Shown: positions 51,005 through 59,933 of the stretch, in pieces
Position numbering within the stretch: the first letter of the stretch is position 1
How the letters are laid out: every line of letters starts with the position of its first letter
NCBI GenBank assembly: GCA_944800085.1
Contig: CALYLO010000016.1
Coordinates: 51,341 to 115,340 of the forward strand
Direction of reading: 5' to 3'
DNA length: 64,000 nt
Source of the DNA: Paenibacillus melissococcoides
GTDB taxonomy: Bacteria; Bacillota; Bacilli; Paenibacillales; Paenibacillaceae
Notes under the pieces: model-generated
The model's input: the letters and a program-made list of their open reading frames with translations, nothing else
What the model was told of the DNA's origin: nothing
Databases searched by the model: none
Translations under genes and position numbers: made by a program

Positions 51005-52710
51005 TTCTTGATGAGCTAGTTTCGTATTCCGAGCAAGTCATAAGCGGTGAAATAGTAGCGTGCAAGAAGCATAAACAGGCGTGTAGGCGGTTCCTGCGCG
51101 ACCTTGAACGACAAGATACAGGCGATTTTCCCTATGTCTTTGTCGAAGAGTACGCGGAGCGTTTTTTGGACTGGATGCGGCTTTTCAAACACCGTAAAGG
51201 CGCGTTAGCAAGGCAGCATATTGAACCGCATATCATACAGAAGTTTGTATTCGGAAATATCTACGGTTGGGTGCATCGCGATACTGGATATCGGCGGTTT
51301 AATAAAGCCTACTGGCAGGTAGCGCGAAAAAATGCCAAGTCGCAGTCACTGGCCTGCGTTGGATCATATGAAACCATCGCCTTCGGGGAATATGCCTCCG
51401 AGGTTTATTGTGCTGCCACGAAAAAGAAGCAATCCAAGATTGTTTGGAACGAAGCTGCCGCAATGCTAAAAGGTTGCTCTGAACTCATTAGACGAGGAAC
51501 CATCAAGATAGCTAACGGGCAGATCCAGCACCTTAAATCAGAATCCTTTATGGAAGCTCTCTCGAAAGAGGATGGCAAAGAAGGTGACGGGACAAACGTA
51601 CAATGTGGGATTGTGGATGAATATCACCTACACAAAACCACGGAGTTTTACGACGTCTTAGCATCCGGTATGATAGCCCGCGAAGAGCCGTTACTCATGA
51701 TTATCACGACCGCGGGACGAAATCTGAACCATCCATGTTATCGAATAGAGTACAACTTTGTATCAAAGCTGCTCGATCCAAATGTTGACCTAGAAAATGA
51801 CGAATACTTTGCTATGGTCAATGAGTTGGACGAAGATGACGACATTACCGATGAACGCAACTGGATTAAAGCAAACCCTATTGTCGCAAGCTACCCGGCT
51901 GGACTCAAGATGCTGCGAAGCGAGTTGAAAATGGCGCTGGCAGATCCTGAAAAGATGGTCGCGTTCAAAATTAAGAACATGAACGTATGGGTAGACGCCA
52001 AACTATCCGGCTACATGGACATGGGCAAGTGGAAAGCATGCGGTACCACGAAGGACAATCCGATGCCGGACACTAACGGACTAGATGCGGTTGTTGGAAT
52101 CGATTTGTCACGTACAACTGACCTAACCAGTTGCAGCTTTGACATAGAATTGCCGGACGGACGTCTAGCCGTCTTTAGTCACTCATTTATTCCAGAGGAA
52201 AAGCTGGCTGAACGTAAACAGTCGGACAAGATGCCATATGACCTATGGATAAAGGAAGGGTGGCTAACGGTGACGCCTGGCGCGGTAGTTGATTATGACT
52301 TTGTAATGGCCTATATCCCACAAGAAGCAGAGCGGCGAGGCTGGAACATCAAAGAAATATGTTATGACCCATACAATGCAACGCAATTCTCTACGGCAAT
52401 GGCAAACGCAGGATTTGTAATGATCGAGATTAGGCAGGGCATTAAAACGCTGAACGCTCCGACCAAAAATTTCAGGGAGCGCGTCTACATGGGGCAGGTC
52501 ATTCATGAAAACGATCCTGTACTTGGTTGGGCGATGGCAAACGCAATTGTTAAAGTGGATGCACAGGATAATATAATGCTGGACAAAGCAAAGAGTGTTG
52601 AACGTATCGACCCGGCAGCCGCATTAATAAATGCACATGTCAGAGTATACATTTCGGGTAACGAGCAAGATTTGAACAAGCATGTATTAAGTGAAGATTT
52701 CTCGTTCTAG
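51001..52710 (+). CDS. terL: Terminase large subunit
   Basis: ATP-driven DNA packaging motor and nuclease, 569 residues, HK97/P27-associated type. Walker A variant QVARKNAKSQ at about 108, Walker B VQCGIVDEYH at about 206, motif III ITTAGRN; nuclease domain with GIDLSRTTD at about 366 and the C-terminal ERIDPAAALINAH. Full length. Confidence 0.95.
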   Translation: MILDELVSYSEQVISGEIVACKKHKQACRRFLRDLERQDTGDFPYVFVEEYAERFLDWMRLFKHRKGALARQHIEPHIIQKFVFGNIYGWVHRDTGYRRFNKAYWQVARKNAKSQSLACVGSYETIAFGEYASEVYCAATKKKQSKIVWNEAAAMLKGCSELIRRGTIKIANGQIQHLKSESFMEALSKEDGKEGDGTNVQCGIVDEYHLHKTTEFYDVLASGMIAREEPLLMIITTAGRNLNHPCYRIEYNFVSKLLDPNVDLENDEYFAMVNELDEDDDITDERNWIKANPIVASYPAGLKMLRSELKMALADPEKMVAFKIKNMNVWVDAKLSGYMDMGKWKACGTTKDNPMPDTNGLDAVVGIDLSRTTDLTSCSFDIELPDGRLAVFSHSFIPEEKLAERKQSDKMPYDLWIKEGWLTVTPGAVVDYDFVMAYIPQEAERRGWNIKEICYDPYNATQFSTAMANAGFVMIEIRQGIKTLNAPTKNFRERVYMGQVIHENDPVLGWAMANAIVKVDAQDNIMLDKAKSVERIDPAAALINAHVRVYISGNEQDLNKHVLSEDFSF

Positions 52711-52725
52711 GGAGGGGGTGAAGAA

Positions 52726-54021
52726 TTGCGGCGAAATAGATTCTTTCGTATGGGCTGGTTTCAATTCCTTCACAGACGTTCAGAAGATACATCGGACTTG
52801 AAGAATCCCAAGTCATGGTTTTTGGACCTGTTTGGGGGAAAGAAAACGGCCAGCGGCGAGCGTGTCACCAGCGAATCGGCCCTAATGAATAGTAATGTTT
52901 ATACCTGTGCAAGCATCCTGGGCGGTGATATCGGCAAACTTCCGATCCATGTCTACCGGAAAAAGAAGGGCGGGCGCGAAAAGGATAGCAGTCACCCCGT
53001 CGCTGAACTGCTTGGCAGCAGGCCCAACCCATACATGACGGCTTACATCTTCAAGGAACTAATGATGGTACATGTTGTGGCCTGGGGAAATGGATATGCC
53101 AACATTGAGTGGCATACAAGCGGCCCATATAATGGCATGCCCAAGGCGTTGTGGCCCCTTAACCCGTCGAAAACTGATGTTCACGTTGATCCCCAAACCG
53201 GACAAGTATGGTACATTACAACCTTGCCGAATGGAGAAACGAGAAAGTTGCCGCATTGGGATGTACTGCATTTCAAGTCGATCAGTAAGTCGGGGCTCAA
53301 GGGGATCACTCCAATACAAGTCATCCGGGAGGAAATTGGTGTACAGCAAGCACAGAAAAAATTCATCGGCAGCTTTTACAGCAGCGGGACAACGACGAGG
53401 GGCATTCTCAAAACTCCGAAGCCGCTTGATAAGCCTGCCCGGGAAGTTGTTCGAGACGAATGGCAGAAGGCGAATTCCGGGCTGACTAATGCTCATCGTA
53501 TTGCGATATTGGATGCAGGCTTCGACTATCAAAGCTTAGGTATGCCATTGGCGGATGCTCAATTCATTGAGACGGCCCAATTAGGGATAAAAGAGGTTGC
53601 CAAGATATATAAGGTGCCGCCTTACAAATTAGGGATTACGGACACTAAATATAGCAATATGGAAAACCTCTCCCTGGAGTATGTAAAAAGCACTCTCCAG
53701 CCTATCTTTGCGAATTGGGAGCAGGAAATTGACTGGAAGCTATTCACTGGTACAGAACGGCGGGTTTATTATACGAAGTTCAACGTAACCAGTGAGCTGC
53801 GAGGCGATTCGAAGAGTCGGGCAGAATTTTATAAGAACATGATCCAGATCGGGCCTTATTCAATAAATAAGGTGCTGGAATTGGAAGATGAAGACGGCAT
53901 CGGCCCTATAGGCGACAAGCATTATATGAGTTTGAACTACACAACACTTGATATTTTAGAACAGTACCAGCTCATGAAAGCAGGAATAAAGAACAGCGAA
54001 GATACAGAGGGGGGGAGGTGA
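52726..54021 (+). CDS. Phage portal protein, HK97 family
   Basis: Dodecameric DNA entry channel of the capsid, 431 residues. Family segments include ALMNSNVYTCASILGGDIG, LLGSRPNPYMTAYIFKE, DVLHFKSISKSGLKG and KEVAKIYKVPPYKLG. TTG 52726 is used with gggagggggtga upstream. It overlaps the protease gene region. Confidence 0.95.
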   Translation: MRRNRFFRMGWFQFLHRRSEDTSDLKNPKSWFLDLFGGKKTASGERVTSESALMNSNVYTCASILGGDIGKLPIHVYRKKKGGREKDSSHPVAELLGSRPNPYMTAYIFKELMMVHVVAWGNGYANIEWHTSGPYNGMPKALWPLNPSKTDVHVDPQTGQVWYITTLPNGETRKLPHWDVLHFKSISKSGLKGITPIQVIREEIGVQQAQKKFIGSFYSSGTTTRGILKTPKPLDKPAREVVRDEWQKANSGLTNAHRIAILDAGFDYQSLGMPLADAQFIETAQLGIKEVAKIYKVPPYKLGITDTKYSNMENLSLEYVKSTLQPIFANWEQEIDWKLFTGTERRVYYTKFNVTSELRGDSKSRAEFYKNMIQIGPYSINKVLELEDEDGIGPIGDKHYMSLNYTTLDILEQYQLMKAGIKNSEDTEGGR

Positions 54022-54023
54022 AG

Positions 54024-54629
54024 ATGGTGAGGACGATGGAAAAGGAACGCCGGATGCTGACGAACAAGGTTGAATTAAGAGCAGATAATGAAGAATCAGC
54101 TCCGCGAATCGTTGGATACGGGTTGCGGTTCAATGTTTGGTCGCAGGACCTTGGCGGATTTGTCGAACGGATAGATCCCAAGGCCATTAATGAGGCAGAC
54201 ATGTCCGACGTCCGCTGTCTGATTGACCATGAGAGCGGCAAAGTCCTCGGGCGAACAACATCCGGCACCTTGAGACTGGCCGTTGATGACTTCGGGCTGC
54301 GATATGAGGTTGATCCGCCAGATACAACATACGCAAGCGACCTTATCAAGGTGATGAAGCGGGGCGATATCAACCAGTCAAGCTTCGCATTCAGGATCGA
54401 CTATGAGAATGACGGTGACGAGTGGATTTATGACGAAAAATCAGGATTGTACAATCGAACCATTCGTAAAATAAAACGTGTTTTTGATGTTAGTGTCGTC
54501 ACATACGCGGCTTATGTGCAAGCTGAATCGCTAGTATCCAACCGCAGTTTGGAATGTTACCAAAATGAGCTACGCAGGAAACAAGAACAAGAAAAGTTAC
54601 TTCTTGAAATCGACCTTTTGGGGATCTAA
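54024..54629 (+). CDS. HK97 family prohead protease
   Basis: Serine protease that cleaves the scaffold part of the capsid protein, 201 residues. Key segments: IVGYGLRFN, LIDHESGKVLGRTTSGTL with the catalytic His, and INQSSFAFRI with the catalytic Ser. GTG 54018 is an alternative start. The 3' end overlaps a terminator-like hairpin. Confidence 0.93.
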   Translation: MVRTMEKERRMLTNKVELRADNEESAPRIVGYGLRFNVWSQDLGGFVERIDPKAINEADMSDVRCLIDHESGKVLGRTTSGTLRLAVDDFGLRYEVDPPDTTYASDLIKVMKRGDINQSSFAFRIDYENDGDEWIYDEKSGLYNRTIRKIKRVFDVSVVTYAAYVQAESLVSNRSLECYQNELRRKQEQEKLLLEIDLLGI

Positions 54630-54647
54630 AGGGCCGATTTTTTTATA
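54611..54647 (+). terminator. Internal terminator between protease and capsid genes
   Basis: CCTTT pairs with AAAGG around tggggatct, then seven T. As an internal attenuator it would help adjust capsid against protease levels, or end the upstream transcript. Confidence 0.55.
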
Positions 54648-54674
54648 CCCAAAATCAGAAAGCGAGGAATTGAA

Positions 54675-55880
54675 ATGGACGAAAAAGAACGCGAGTTACG
54701 CCAGAAACTGGCGGCAAAGTTGGATGAAGCCCGCAACCTGACGAATGGCGGGAAGTTGGAGGAAGCCCGGGCTGCTGCGGATGCCGCCAAAGAACTACGA
54801 AAGCAAATTGACCTACATGAAGAGTTGCGAGCAACAGACACCGGCGGAAAAACTACACCTATCGATGAACCAAAAGCCGATGATGAGCGATCTTTCGATA
54901 TTAAAAAAGAGTATCGCAGCGCATTCCAGAAGTACATCAAGTACGGGAAAGACGCAGAGCTGACGGATGATGAACAACGAGCGCTGAAGGAAATGAAAAC
55001 TCAAGCTCGCTCGATGTCGGAAGGTGAGAAGGCAAGTGGGGGCATTCTCGTACCGGAAGATATTTCGTTCGATATTATCAAGCAGAAAAAGACGAAGCGA
55101 TCCGTTCGTAATCTAGTTGGAGTCAAGACAGTGGGCACTCTTTCGGGTAGCCGGCCGAAGCGTCGCGGCACAGACATGCGTATGAAGAAGGTTGGAGAAA
55201 AGACCAAAATTGACGAAATGGACACGCCGCAATACAGTGAGATTAACTATAAGGTTCGTAAGTATGCCGGTATTTTTGAGGTGACGAACGAACTTATGGC
55301 CGATAGTGCTGTAAGCATTGATGAGGAGTTGCGGGACTGGTACAGCGAGATTTCACTTAACACCGAAAACGCCGAAGTTTTCTACGGCCCAGGCGGTGAG
55401 GACGACTGCGAAGGCATCTTCACTTCGACGCAATATCGTACACTGAAATGCCCTGCAGAGGTTGACGTGAAAACACTCCGCAAGCTTAAAAACATGGTCG
55501 ATGCTTCGTATCGTGCAGGTGCTAAGTTTGTAATGAACACGTCGGCCACCGAGACGCTTGCAGACATTAAGTATTCGGATGGTAAAAGTGTCCTTGTGCC
55601 TGATCCAACGAAGGCGGATGTATTTACGCTGTTCGGCTTCCAGGTTGAGATCTTTGACGACATCAAGAATGAAAACGGAAAGACAAAGATTGCATTCGGC
55701 AATTTCGAGGTCGGCTACTATTTCTTCGATAGAAAGTCGTTAGAAGCTAAGACGACGGACGTGGGCGGCGATGCATTTGAAAATGACACAACACTTACCC
55801 GCGTGATTCAGCGATTCGACGGAAAGCCGGCAAACGAGGATGCAATTGTTATCTTGACCGATGTACCAGTCAGCGAATAA
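54675..55880 (+). CDS. Major capsid protein, HK97 fold
   Basis: 401 residues. The first about 110 are a charged helical scaffold (delta) domain removed by the protease; the mature part begins near ASGGILVPEDIS and has the HK97 E-loop and A-domain features (YAGIFEVTNELMADSAVSID, GRGxEQ-like FYGPGGEDDCEGIF). aaagcgaggaa upstream. Highly expressed; followed by a strong hairpin. Confidence 0.95.
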   Translation: MDEKERELRQKLAAKLDEARNLTNGGKLEEARAAADAAKELRKQIDLHEELRATDTGGKTTPIDEPKADDERSFDIKKEYRSAFQKYIKYGKDAELTDDEQRALKEMKTQARSMSEGEKASGGILVPEDISFDIIKQKKTKRSVRNLVGVKTVGTLSGSRPKRRGTDMRMKKVGEKTKIDEMDTPQYSEINYKVRKYAGIFEVTNELMADSAVSIDEELRDWYSEISLNTENAEVFYGPGGEDDCEGIFTSTQYRTLKCPAEVDVKTLRKLKNMVDASYRAGAKFVMNTSATETLADIKYSDGKSVLVPDPTKADVFTLFGFQVEIFDDIKNENGKTKIAFGNFEVGYYFFDRKSLEAKTTDVGGDAFENDTTLTRVIQRFDGKPANEDAIVILTDVPVSE

Positions 55881-55885
55881 ATAAG

Positions 55886-55903
55886 GGGAGGGCTTGCCCT
55901 CCC
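55886..55903. other. Strong hairpin after the capsid gene
   Basis: GGGAGGGC, loop tt, GCCCTCCC: an 8-bp GC-rich stem five bases past the capsid stop codon, with no T-run. Likely mRNA stabilisation of the capsid message. Confidence 0.6.
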
Positions 55904-55920
55904 GGAAAGGGGCAATCATC

Positions 55921-56097
55921 ATGGGGTACATGACCAAAAACTATTCAACCGGCGATATTTTATATATAGGCGGGGAACTGGCGATAACCAAGGACGGCAA
56001 GATAACTAAAGATGGAAAGGCTATTGAATTGGTTGATAAATCCTATGTGGATCAGGAAATCAAAAAGCTTAGGGAAGAGCTTGGCAAAGGGGGATAA
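55921..56097 (+). CDS. Small hypothetical head protein
   Basis: 58 residues (MGYMTKNYSTGDILYIGGEL and onward) with a helical C-terminus. gaaagggg upstream. Between capsid and connector genes, so perhaps a head decoration or fibre protein; inference from position only. Confidence 0.6.
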   Translation: MGYMTKNYSTGDILYIGGELAITKDGKITKDGKAIELVDKSYVDQEIKKLREELGKGG

Positions 56098-56100
56098 GCC

Positions 56101-56661
56101 ATGCTTTGCACCTTGGAACGATTTAAGAGCCATATGGGCGATGTAGCCAATGACGATGAATTGCTATTATATTTGATGGTCGCCAGTCAAGGCATAGAAA
56201 ATTACTGCCGGCGCTCCTTTCGTAAACAGGCCTACACGGAGATCCTGAGTGGGTATGACAGTTCCCCGTATATCAATTTGCGAAACTATCCCATTCACAA
56301 GGTGGAGTCCATAACCTCTCGCGGCGGTGATATTACCGATTACGAAAGTGTCGGTGATGGAAGGTTGTATCGGTCATATGGATGGCCTAGCGGCGAGCAC
56401 AATCTGTCCGTTACCTATATTGGTGGGTATGTATTGCCTGGAGATGCTAAGGAAGAGGAACCGCGAACATTGCCTGAAACGTTGGAGCTTGCTTGTATGA
56501 TGTATGCTCAGTCGCTTCATGAACGTCAATTCATCCCGGTCGGTATCCAGAAAGAGCAGTTAGGGGAAATGTCCGTTACCTATGCTCAACAACAGACGGA
56601 AAAGGACATGCCGCCTGTAGTAACTGCGCTTATCTCCCCATATGTTGGGCGGTGGTACTGA
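56101..56661 (+). CDS. Head-tail connector protein, gp6-like
   Basis: 186 residues of the HK97 gp6/SPP1 gp15 type: helical start (LERFKSHMGDVANDDELLLYLMVAS...IENYCRRSF), beta region YINLRNYPIHKVESITSR, then C-terminal helices. It adds to the portal to form the neck. Confidence 0.85.
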   Translation: MLCTLERFKSHMGDVANDDELLLYLMVASQGIENYCRRSFRKQAYTEILSGYDSSPYINLRNYPIHKVESITSRGGDITDYESVGDGRLYRSYGWPSGEHNLSVTYIGGYVLPGDAKEEEPRTLPETLELACMMYAQSLHERQFIPVGIQKEQLGEMSVTYAQQQTEKDMPPVVTALISPYVGRWY

Positions 56662-57176
56662 TGCGAATCCGACTCAAGGTAAAAGAGGACAAGAAGCAAT
56701 TTCGAAAGCATAAGCAGCAAGCGGAAAGACTCTCGCGATCCCGTGCCGAGGTTGGTTGGATAGGCGACCGCGAACAGGTGCTCAAGGCGATATTTAACGA
56801 GTACGGCGCTAACATACCGGTAACCGACAAAATGAGAAAAAAACTACTTACCATGGGTGTTCATCTACGCGATGACACCCATTTCATTTCTATTCCTGAG
56901 CGGCCGTTTTTACGTGCGGGATATGACGCATACGAAGGGGCGCTTGCGAGGCTTATGCAGTCTCTTGTCGGGCAAGCTTTGGCCGGCACAATCACGCCAG
57001 AGCGGGCTTTGGAGCGGGCAGCAAAGGAACTCAAAAAGCACATTCAGGCGCACATTGAAAAAGGATCCTTCGTGCCCAATTCGGAGTTAACGCAAAAGCT
57101 GAAGGGCGGGAATCATCCTCTGATAGACGAAAAGAAGCTGATGGACACGTTGGAATACGAGGTGCATATGCAATGA
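56661..57176 (+). CDS. Minor head/tail completion protein
   Basis: 171 residues, helical and basic, beginning MRIRLKVKEDKKQF. The AEVGWIGD and GVHLRDDTHFISIPERPFLR segments resemble phage minor structural proteins between connector and closure genes. One-base overlap with the previous stop codon (TGATG). Confidence 0.65.
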   Translation: MRIRLKVKEDKKQFRKHKQQAERLSRSRAEVGWIGDREQVLKAIFNEYGANIPVTDKMRKKLLTMGVHLRDDTHFISIPERPFLRAGYDAYEGALARLMQSLVGQALAGTITPERALERAAKELKKHIQAHIEKGSFVPNSELTQKLKGGNHPLIDEKKLMDTLEYEVHMQ

Positions 57177-57538
57177 ATCCAAGGCAGTTTGAAGGGCTGT
57201 TACGTCGCTTTTCGAAGCCTTTTCAGGTGATTGTGAAGACGGAGTGGCACTTGGATCAATCCACGGGGGATTGGATTCCCGGCGGTGAGTCGGAAACGGT
57301 CACGGACTACGGGGCAATTGTGGCCCTTCCGCAACGCACCGTGATCCAATCAGGGGGCATGTACACCGAAGAGGATAGACACCTGTATACGAAGCGCGAG
57401 CTCCCCTTACAAACGGAGGTGCTACATGGAGGGCTCAAGTACAAAGTGCATGATAAAAACGATTACGCCGAGTATACGGCGATCAATCGTTACGTGCTGA
57501 AGCGGGTGAGTTTATTTGATAGACCATCAACAGATTAA
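57173..57538 (+). CDS. Phage head-closure-like protein
   Basis: 121 residues, mostly beta, position and size like SPP1 gp16 type stoppers, though sequence similarity is not clear to me. ATGA overlap with the gene before; the next gene starts inside its end. Confidence 0.6.
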   Translation: MNPRQFEGLLRRFSKPFQVIVKTEWHLDQSTGDWIPGGESETVTDYGAIVALPQRTVIQSGGMYTEEDRHLYTKRELPLQTEVLHGGLKYKVHDKNDYAEYTAINRYVLKRVSLFDRPSTD

Positions 57539-57989
57539 AACCGCCTTCGTGGGGCCGCTGCGTAACTATCTTGGGGTGACGGTTCAAATGCAGGATCAGG
57601 CGGTGCCGCAACCTCCATACCCATTCATCGGATTCACTTTCGTTGCGCCATACGTTGATCAGTCGCCATATGGTGTTCATTCAATCCGCGAGGATAGGCA
57701 CAGGATCGAAAAACTGGCTAGGGTAACCATCTCCATTACCTGCTATGCAAAGTCGAGTCAAGACGGTTACCGGATATCAGGACAGGCTCGGGACTGGTTT
57801 CAGGGTATCGGGCGCAACCTGCTAAAGGATGCAGGCATTGTCGTCGTCAAGTTGGAAGCAACGACAGCGCGTGACACGCTGCTTACTTATGATTACGAGC
57901 GCAGGATAGGCTTCGATGTGCATCTGCGAATGGTGGATGTAATCGAATATGACGAAGACATGATCGAAAAAATCAAAATGAAGGAGTGA
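57516..57989 (+). CDS. Phage neck/tail terminator-like protein
   Basis: 157 residues. PPYPFIGFTFVAPY and ISITCYAKSSQDGYRISGQARDWF match phage neck terminator proteins (gp12-like), which cap the tail tube. TTG 57516 with gcgggtga upstream; overlaps its neighbours. Confidence 0.75.
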   Translation: MIDHQQIKTAFVGPLRNYLGVTVQMQDQAVPQPPYPFIGFTFVAPYVDQSPYGVHSIREDRHRIEKLARVTISITCYAKSSQDGYRISGQARDWFQGIGRNLLKDAGIVVVKLEATTARDTLLTYDYERRIGFDVHLRMVDVIEYDEDMIEKIKMKE

Positions 57990-57994
57990 GGCGG

Positions 57995-59008
57995 ATGAGC
58001 GCACTGAAGGATGTAACGGTTACTATTGACCTTGTCCAGCCGATTGGGCGGCTGGGCTTTGGTACGCCGTTGATTTATGGCGCCAAGGCGAAGGGGCATG
58101 ATTTCAAGTATTATTACGAGTTGGATGCGGTCCTGAAGGACTTCCAGGAGACTTCCCCGGAATATCTGGCCGCAAAGTCGATCTTTGCTCAGGGTGACAA
58201 GCGGCCGGATAAAATCGCAATTGCATGCCGAGATACGGCAAACGAAGAAGAACAGTATTTTGCAGACCACCTCGCCAAGCTGCTCGATAAAGATTGGTAT
58301 TTTCTGATATGTACCAGCAACGCCCGGGAAGAGGTGTTGAAGATCGCAGATGTCATCGAATTGGATGGCTCGAAGATGTTTTTCACCCGGACGGACAATA
58401 TCGAGGACGCCAAGGCGATCCAGGCGGCAGCCATGGAGCGGACCGTTGTATTCTATCACAACTGCGCCAATGCCTACCCGGAGGCCGGATGGATTGGCGC
58501 AGTTGCGGCGGCTCCCGTTGGTTCCGTGACATGGAAGTTTAAAGAGATCAAAGGATTGAGCCCTCTTGAAATTTCAGCCACGGAGCTTCAAGAAATCCAC
58601 GACGCCGGAGCCGTGGCATATGTTCGAAAGGCCGGGCGTGGCGGGACAAGTGAGGGCAAGACATCCACGGGGGTATACATTGATATCATCCACGCCAAGG
58701 ATTACGTGAAATTTAATATGGAGTATCAGCTACAGCAGTTGCTCAACAATACGCCGAAAATCCCATTCACGGACGCGGGCATTGCTCTTATTGAAGGACA
58801 ATGCACAAGCGTACTGAAGGATGCTTTCAACAACGGGATCATCGCGGCGGACGAGAATGGATTGCCATTGTATTCGGTGTATTTTAAAAAGCGCGAAGAG
58901 ATCCCGGCGGACATTCGGGCAACGCGGGAATACAACGAGGGTTCTTTTGAGTTTGAACTGGCCGGAGCGGTACACAGTGTGAAAATAAAAGGCTCTATCA
59001 AATTTTAA
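57995..59008 (+). CDS. Tail sheath-like protein (DUF3383 type)
   Basis: 337 residues. Begins with MSALKDVTVTIDLVQP and has the family feature of an initial GFGTPLIYG strand, AACRDTA-like IACRDTANEEEQYF and a C-terminal domain ending in VHSVKIKGSI. Sheath proteins contract to drive the tube through the envelope, so this phage is a myovirus. ggagtgaggcgg upstream. Confidence 0.85.
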   Translation: MSALKDVTVTIDLVQPIGRLGFGTPLIYGAKAKGHDFKYYYELDAVLKDFQETSPEYLAAKSIFAQGDKRPDKIAIACRDTANEEEQYFADHLAKLLDKDWYFLICTSNAREEVLKIADVIELDGSKMFFTRTDNIEDAKAIQAAAMERTVVFYHNCANAYPEAGWIGAVAAAPVGSVTWKFKEIKGLSPLEISATELQEIHDAGAVAYVRKAGRGGTSEGKTSTGVYIDIIHAKDYVKFNMEYQLQQLLNNTPKIPFTDAGIALIEGQCTSVLKDAFNNGIIAADENGLPLYSVYFKKREEIPADIRATREYNEGSFEFELAGAVHSVKIKGSIKF

Positions 59009-59025
59009 GGGTGAGGTGAGGATAG

Positions 59026-59430
59026 ATGGCAGCATCAACGAATTATGATGCAATGGATGTCACAGTCACGGTCGATGGGACATTTATTACCGGCTTTGCC
59101 GAGGGGTCTATGGTTGAAGGCGAGAAGGACGAGGACAACTTCGCGGCATCGGTTGGAGCACAGGGAGATGTGGTTGTGTCCGAAGTGAACAACCCACTAG
59201 GGACCATTACGATTACACTTCAGCAAACTTCTCCTTCAGTGTCATTCCTCAACCAGTTGGCTAATGCCAAGAAAATGGTGCCCGTGTGGGTGATATATAA
59301 CGGCGCACCGAAGGAGAAGTTTGGCGGCAGCCGGGCGCGAGTAAAGAAACCGGCCACGGCTAGCTATTCCAACGAGGCAGAGGATCGGGAGTTTGAACTG
59401 CAGGTGTTTGACTATACGGTTGAAAGCTAG
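59026..59430 (+). CDS. Tail tube-like protein (DUF3277 type)
   Basis: 134 residues, beta-rich: MDVTVTVDGTFITGFAEG, EDNFAASVGAQGDVVVSEVN, PLGTITITLQQTSPS. Sits directly after the sheath, as tube proteins do. A terminator overlaps its stop. Confidence 0.85.
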   Translation: MAASTNYDAMDVTVTVDGTFITGFAEGSMVEGEKDEDNFAASVGAQGDVVVSEVNNPLGTITITLQQTSPSVSFLNQLANAKKMVPVWVIYNGAPKEKFGGSRARVKKPATASYSNEAEDREFELQVFDYTVES

Positions 59431-59456
59431 TCGCCAATGAAGGGCGGCTTTTTTTA
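59430..59456 (+). terminator. Partial terminator after the tube gene
   Basis: CGCC and GGCG pair around aatgaag, then seven T. Probably lowers expression of the assembly chaperone and tape-measure genes compared with the abundant sheath and tube. Confidence 0.7.
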
Positions 59457-59485
59457 TTCCACTATAACTAAGGAGAATGATTCAA

Positions 59486-59749
59486 ATGTCAAAGAAACAG
59501 ACAACGGTTGAAATTCAAGGCGTAGAGTATACCTTCCAGCATCCAGGTGTCCGGGAGTCCGTCCGCTTGCGGGACCGATCCAAAAATAAGAGTGGGCAAC
59601 TCGTCGAGGAAAAATATTATCAAGAATTGATGACGCACGTCATTGTGCAGCCAAAGGTGAATTGGGATTACTTTGACGAGCACCCAGATGTATTTGACGA
59701 TGTAATGCTGGCAGCAGTTGAATTTTTGAACCCGCCCAGCGACAAGTAG
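59486..59749 (+). CDS. Tail assembly chaperone, first part
   Basis: 87 residues in the position of lambda gpG: just before the tape measure. FQHPGVRESVRLRDRS and LMTHVIVQPKVNWDYFDEHP are typical of phage tail chaperones. taaggagaatg upstream. Its last codons are AAC CCG CCC AGC GAC AAG TAG, where a forward slip leads into the second frame. Confidence 0.85.
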   Translation: MSKKQTTVEIQGVEYTFQHPGVRESVRLRDRSKNKSGQLVEEKYYQELMTHVIVQPKVNWDYFDEHPDVFDDVMLAAVEFLNPPSDK

Positions 59750-59921
59750 TGCGGAATATAAACAACGCGCCAAGGAGAATTGGGCCTTCTGGCGCGTTGT
59801 TTTGTCTGATGGTGGTATTACGTATTCCGACGCATGCGAAATGGATTGGGACGATCTTAATGAGGCAAACGCTGCACTCGATATCCTACATGCCCAGAGC
59901 CAGAGAAACAAACAAAAATAA
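59730..59921 (+). CDS. Tail assembly chaperone, frameshift-reached extension
   Basis: In the +1 frame, open from 59730 to TAA 59921: SAEYKQRAKENWAFWRVVLS, DGGITYSDACEMDWDDLNEA and a short helical end. This matches second tail chaperones (the T part of gpGT). There is no start codon or binding site at its head, and upstream the frame is closed by TGA at 59727, so access must be by a +1 (or -2) slip between 59730 and 59746, most likely at CCC-A (59735-59738). Confidence 0.75.
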   Translation, partial: TRPATSSAEYKQRAKENWAFWRVVLSDGGITYSDACEMDWDDLNEANAALDILHAQSQRNKQK

Positions 59922-59933
59922 GGGGGCGGTCGC

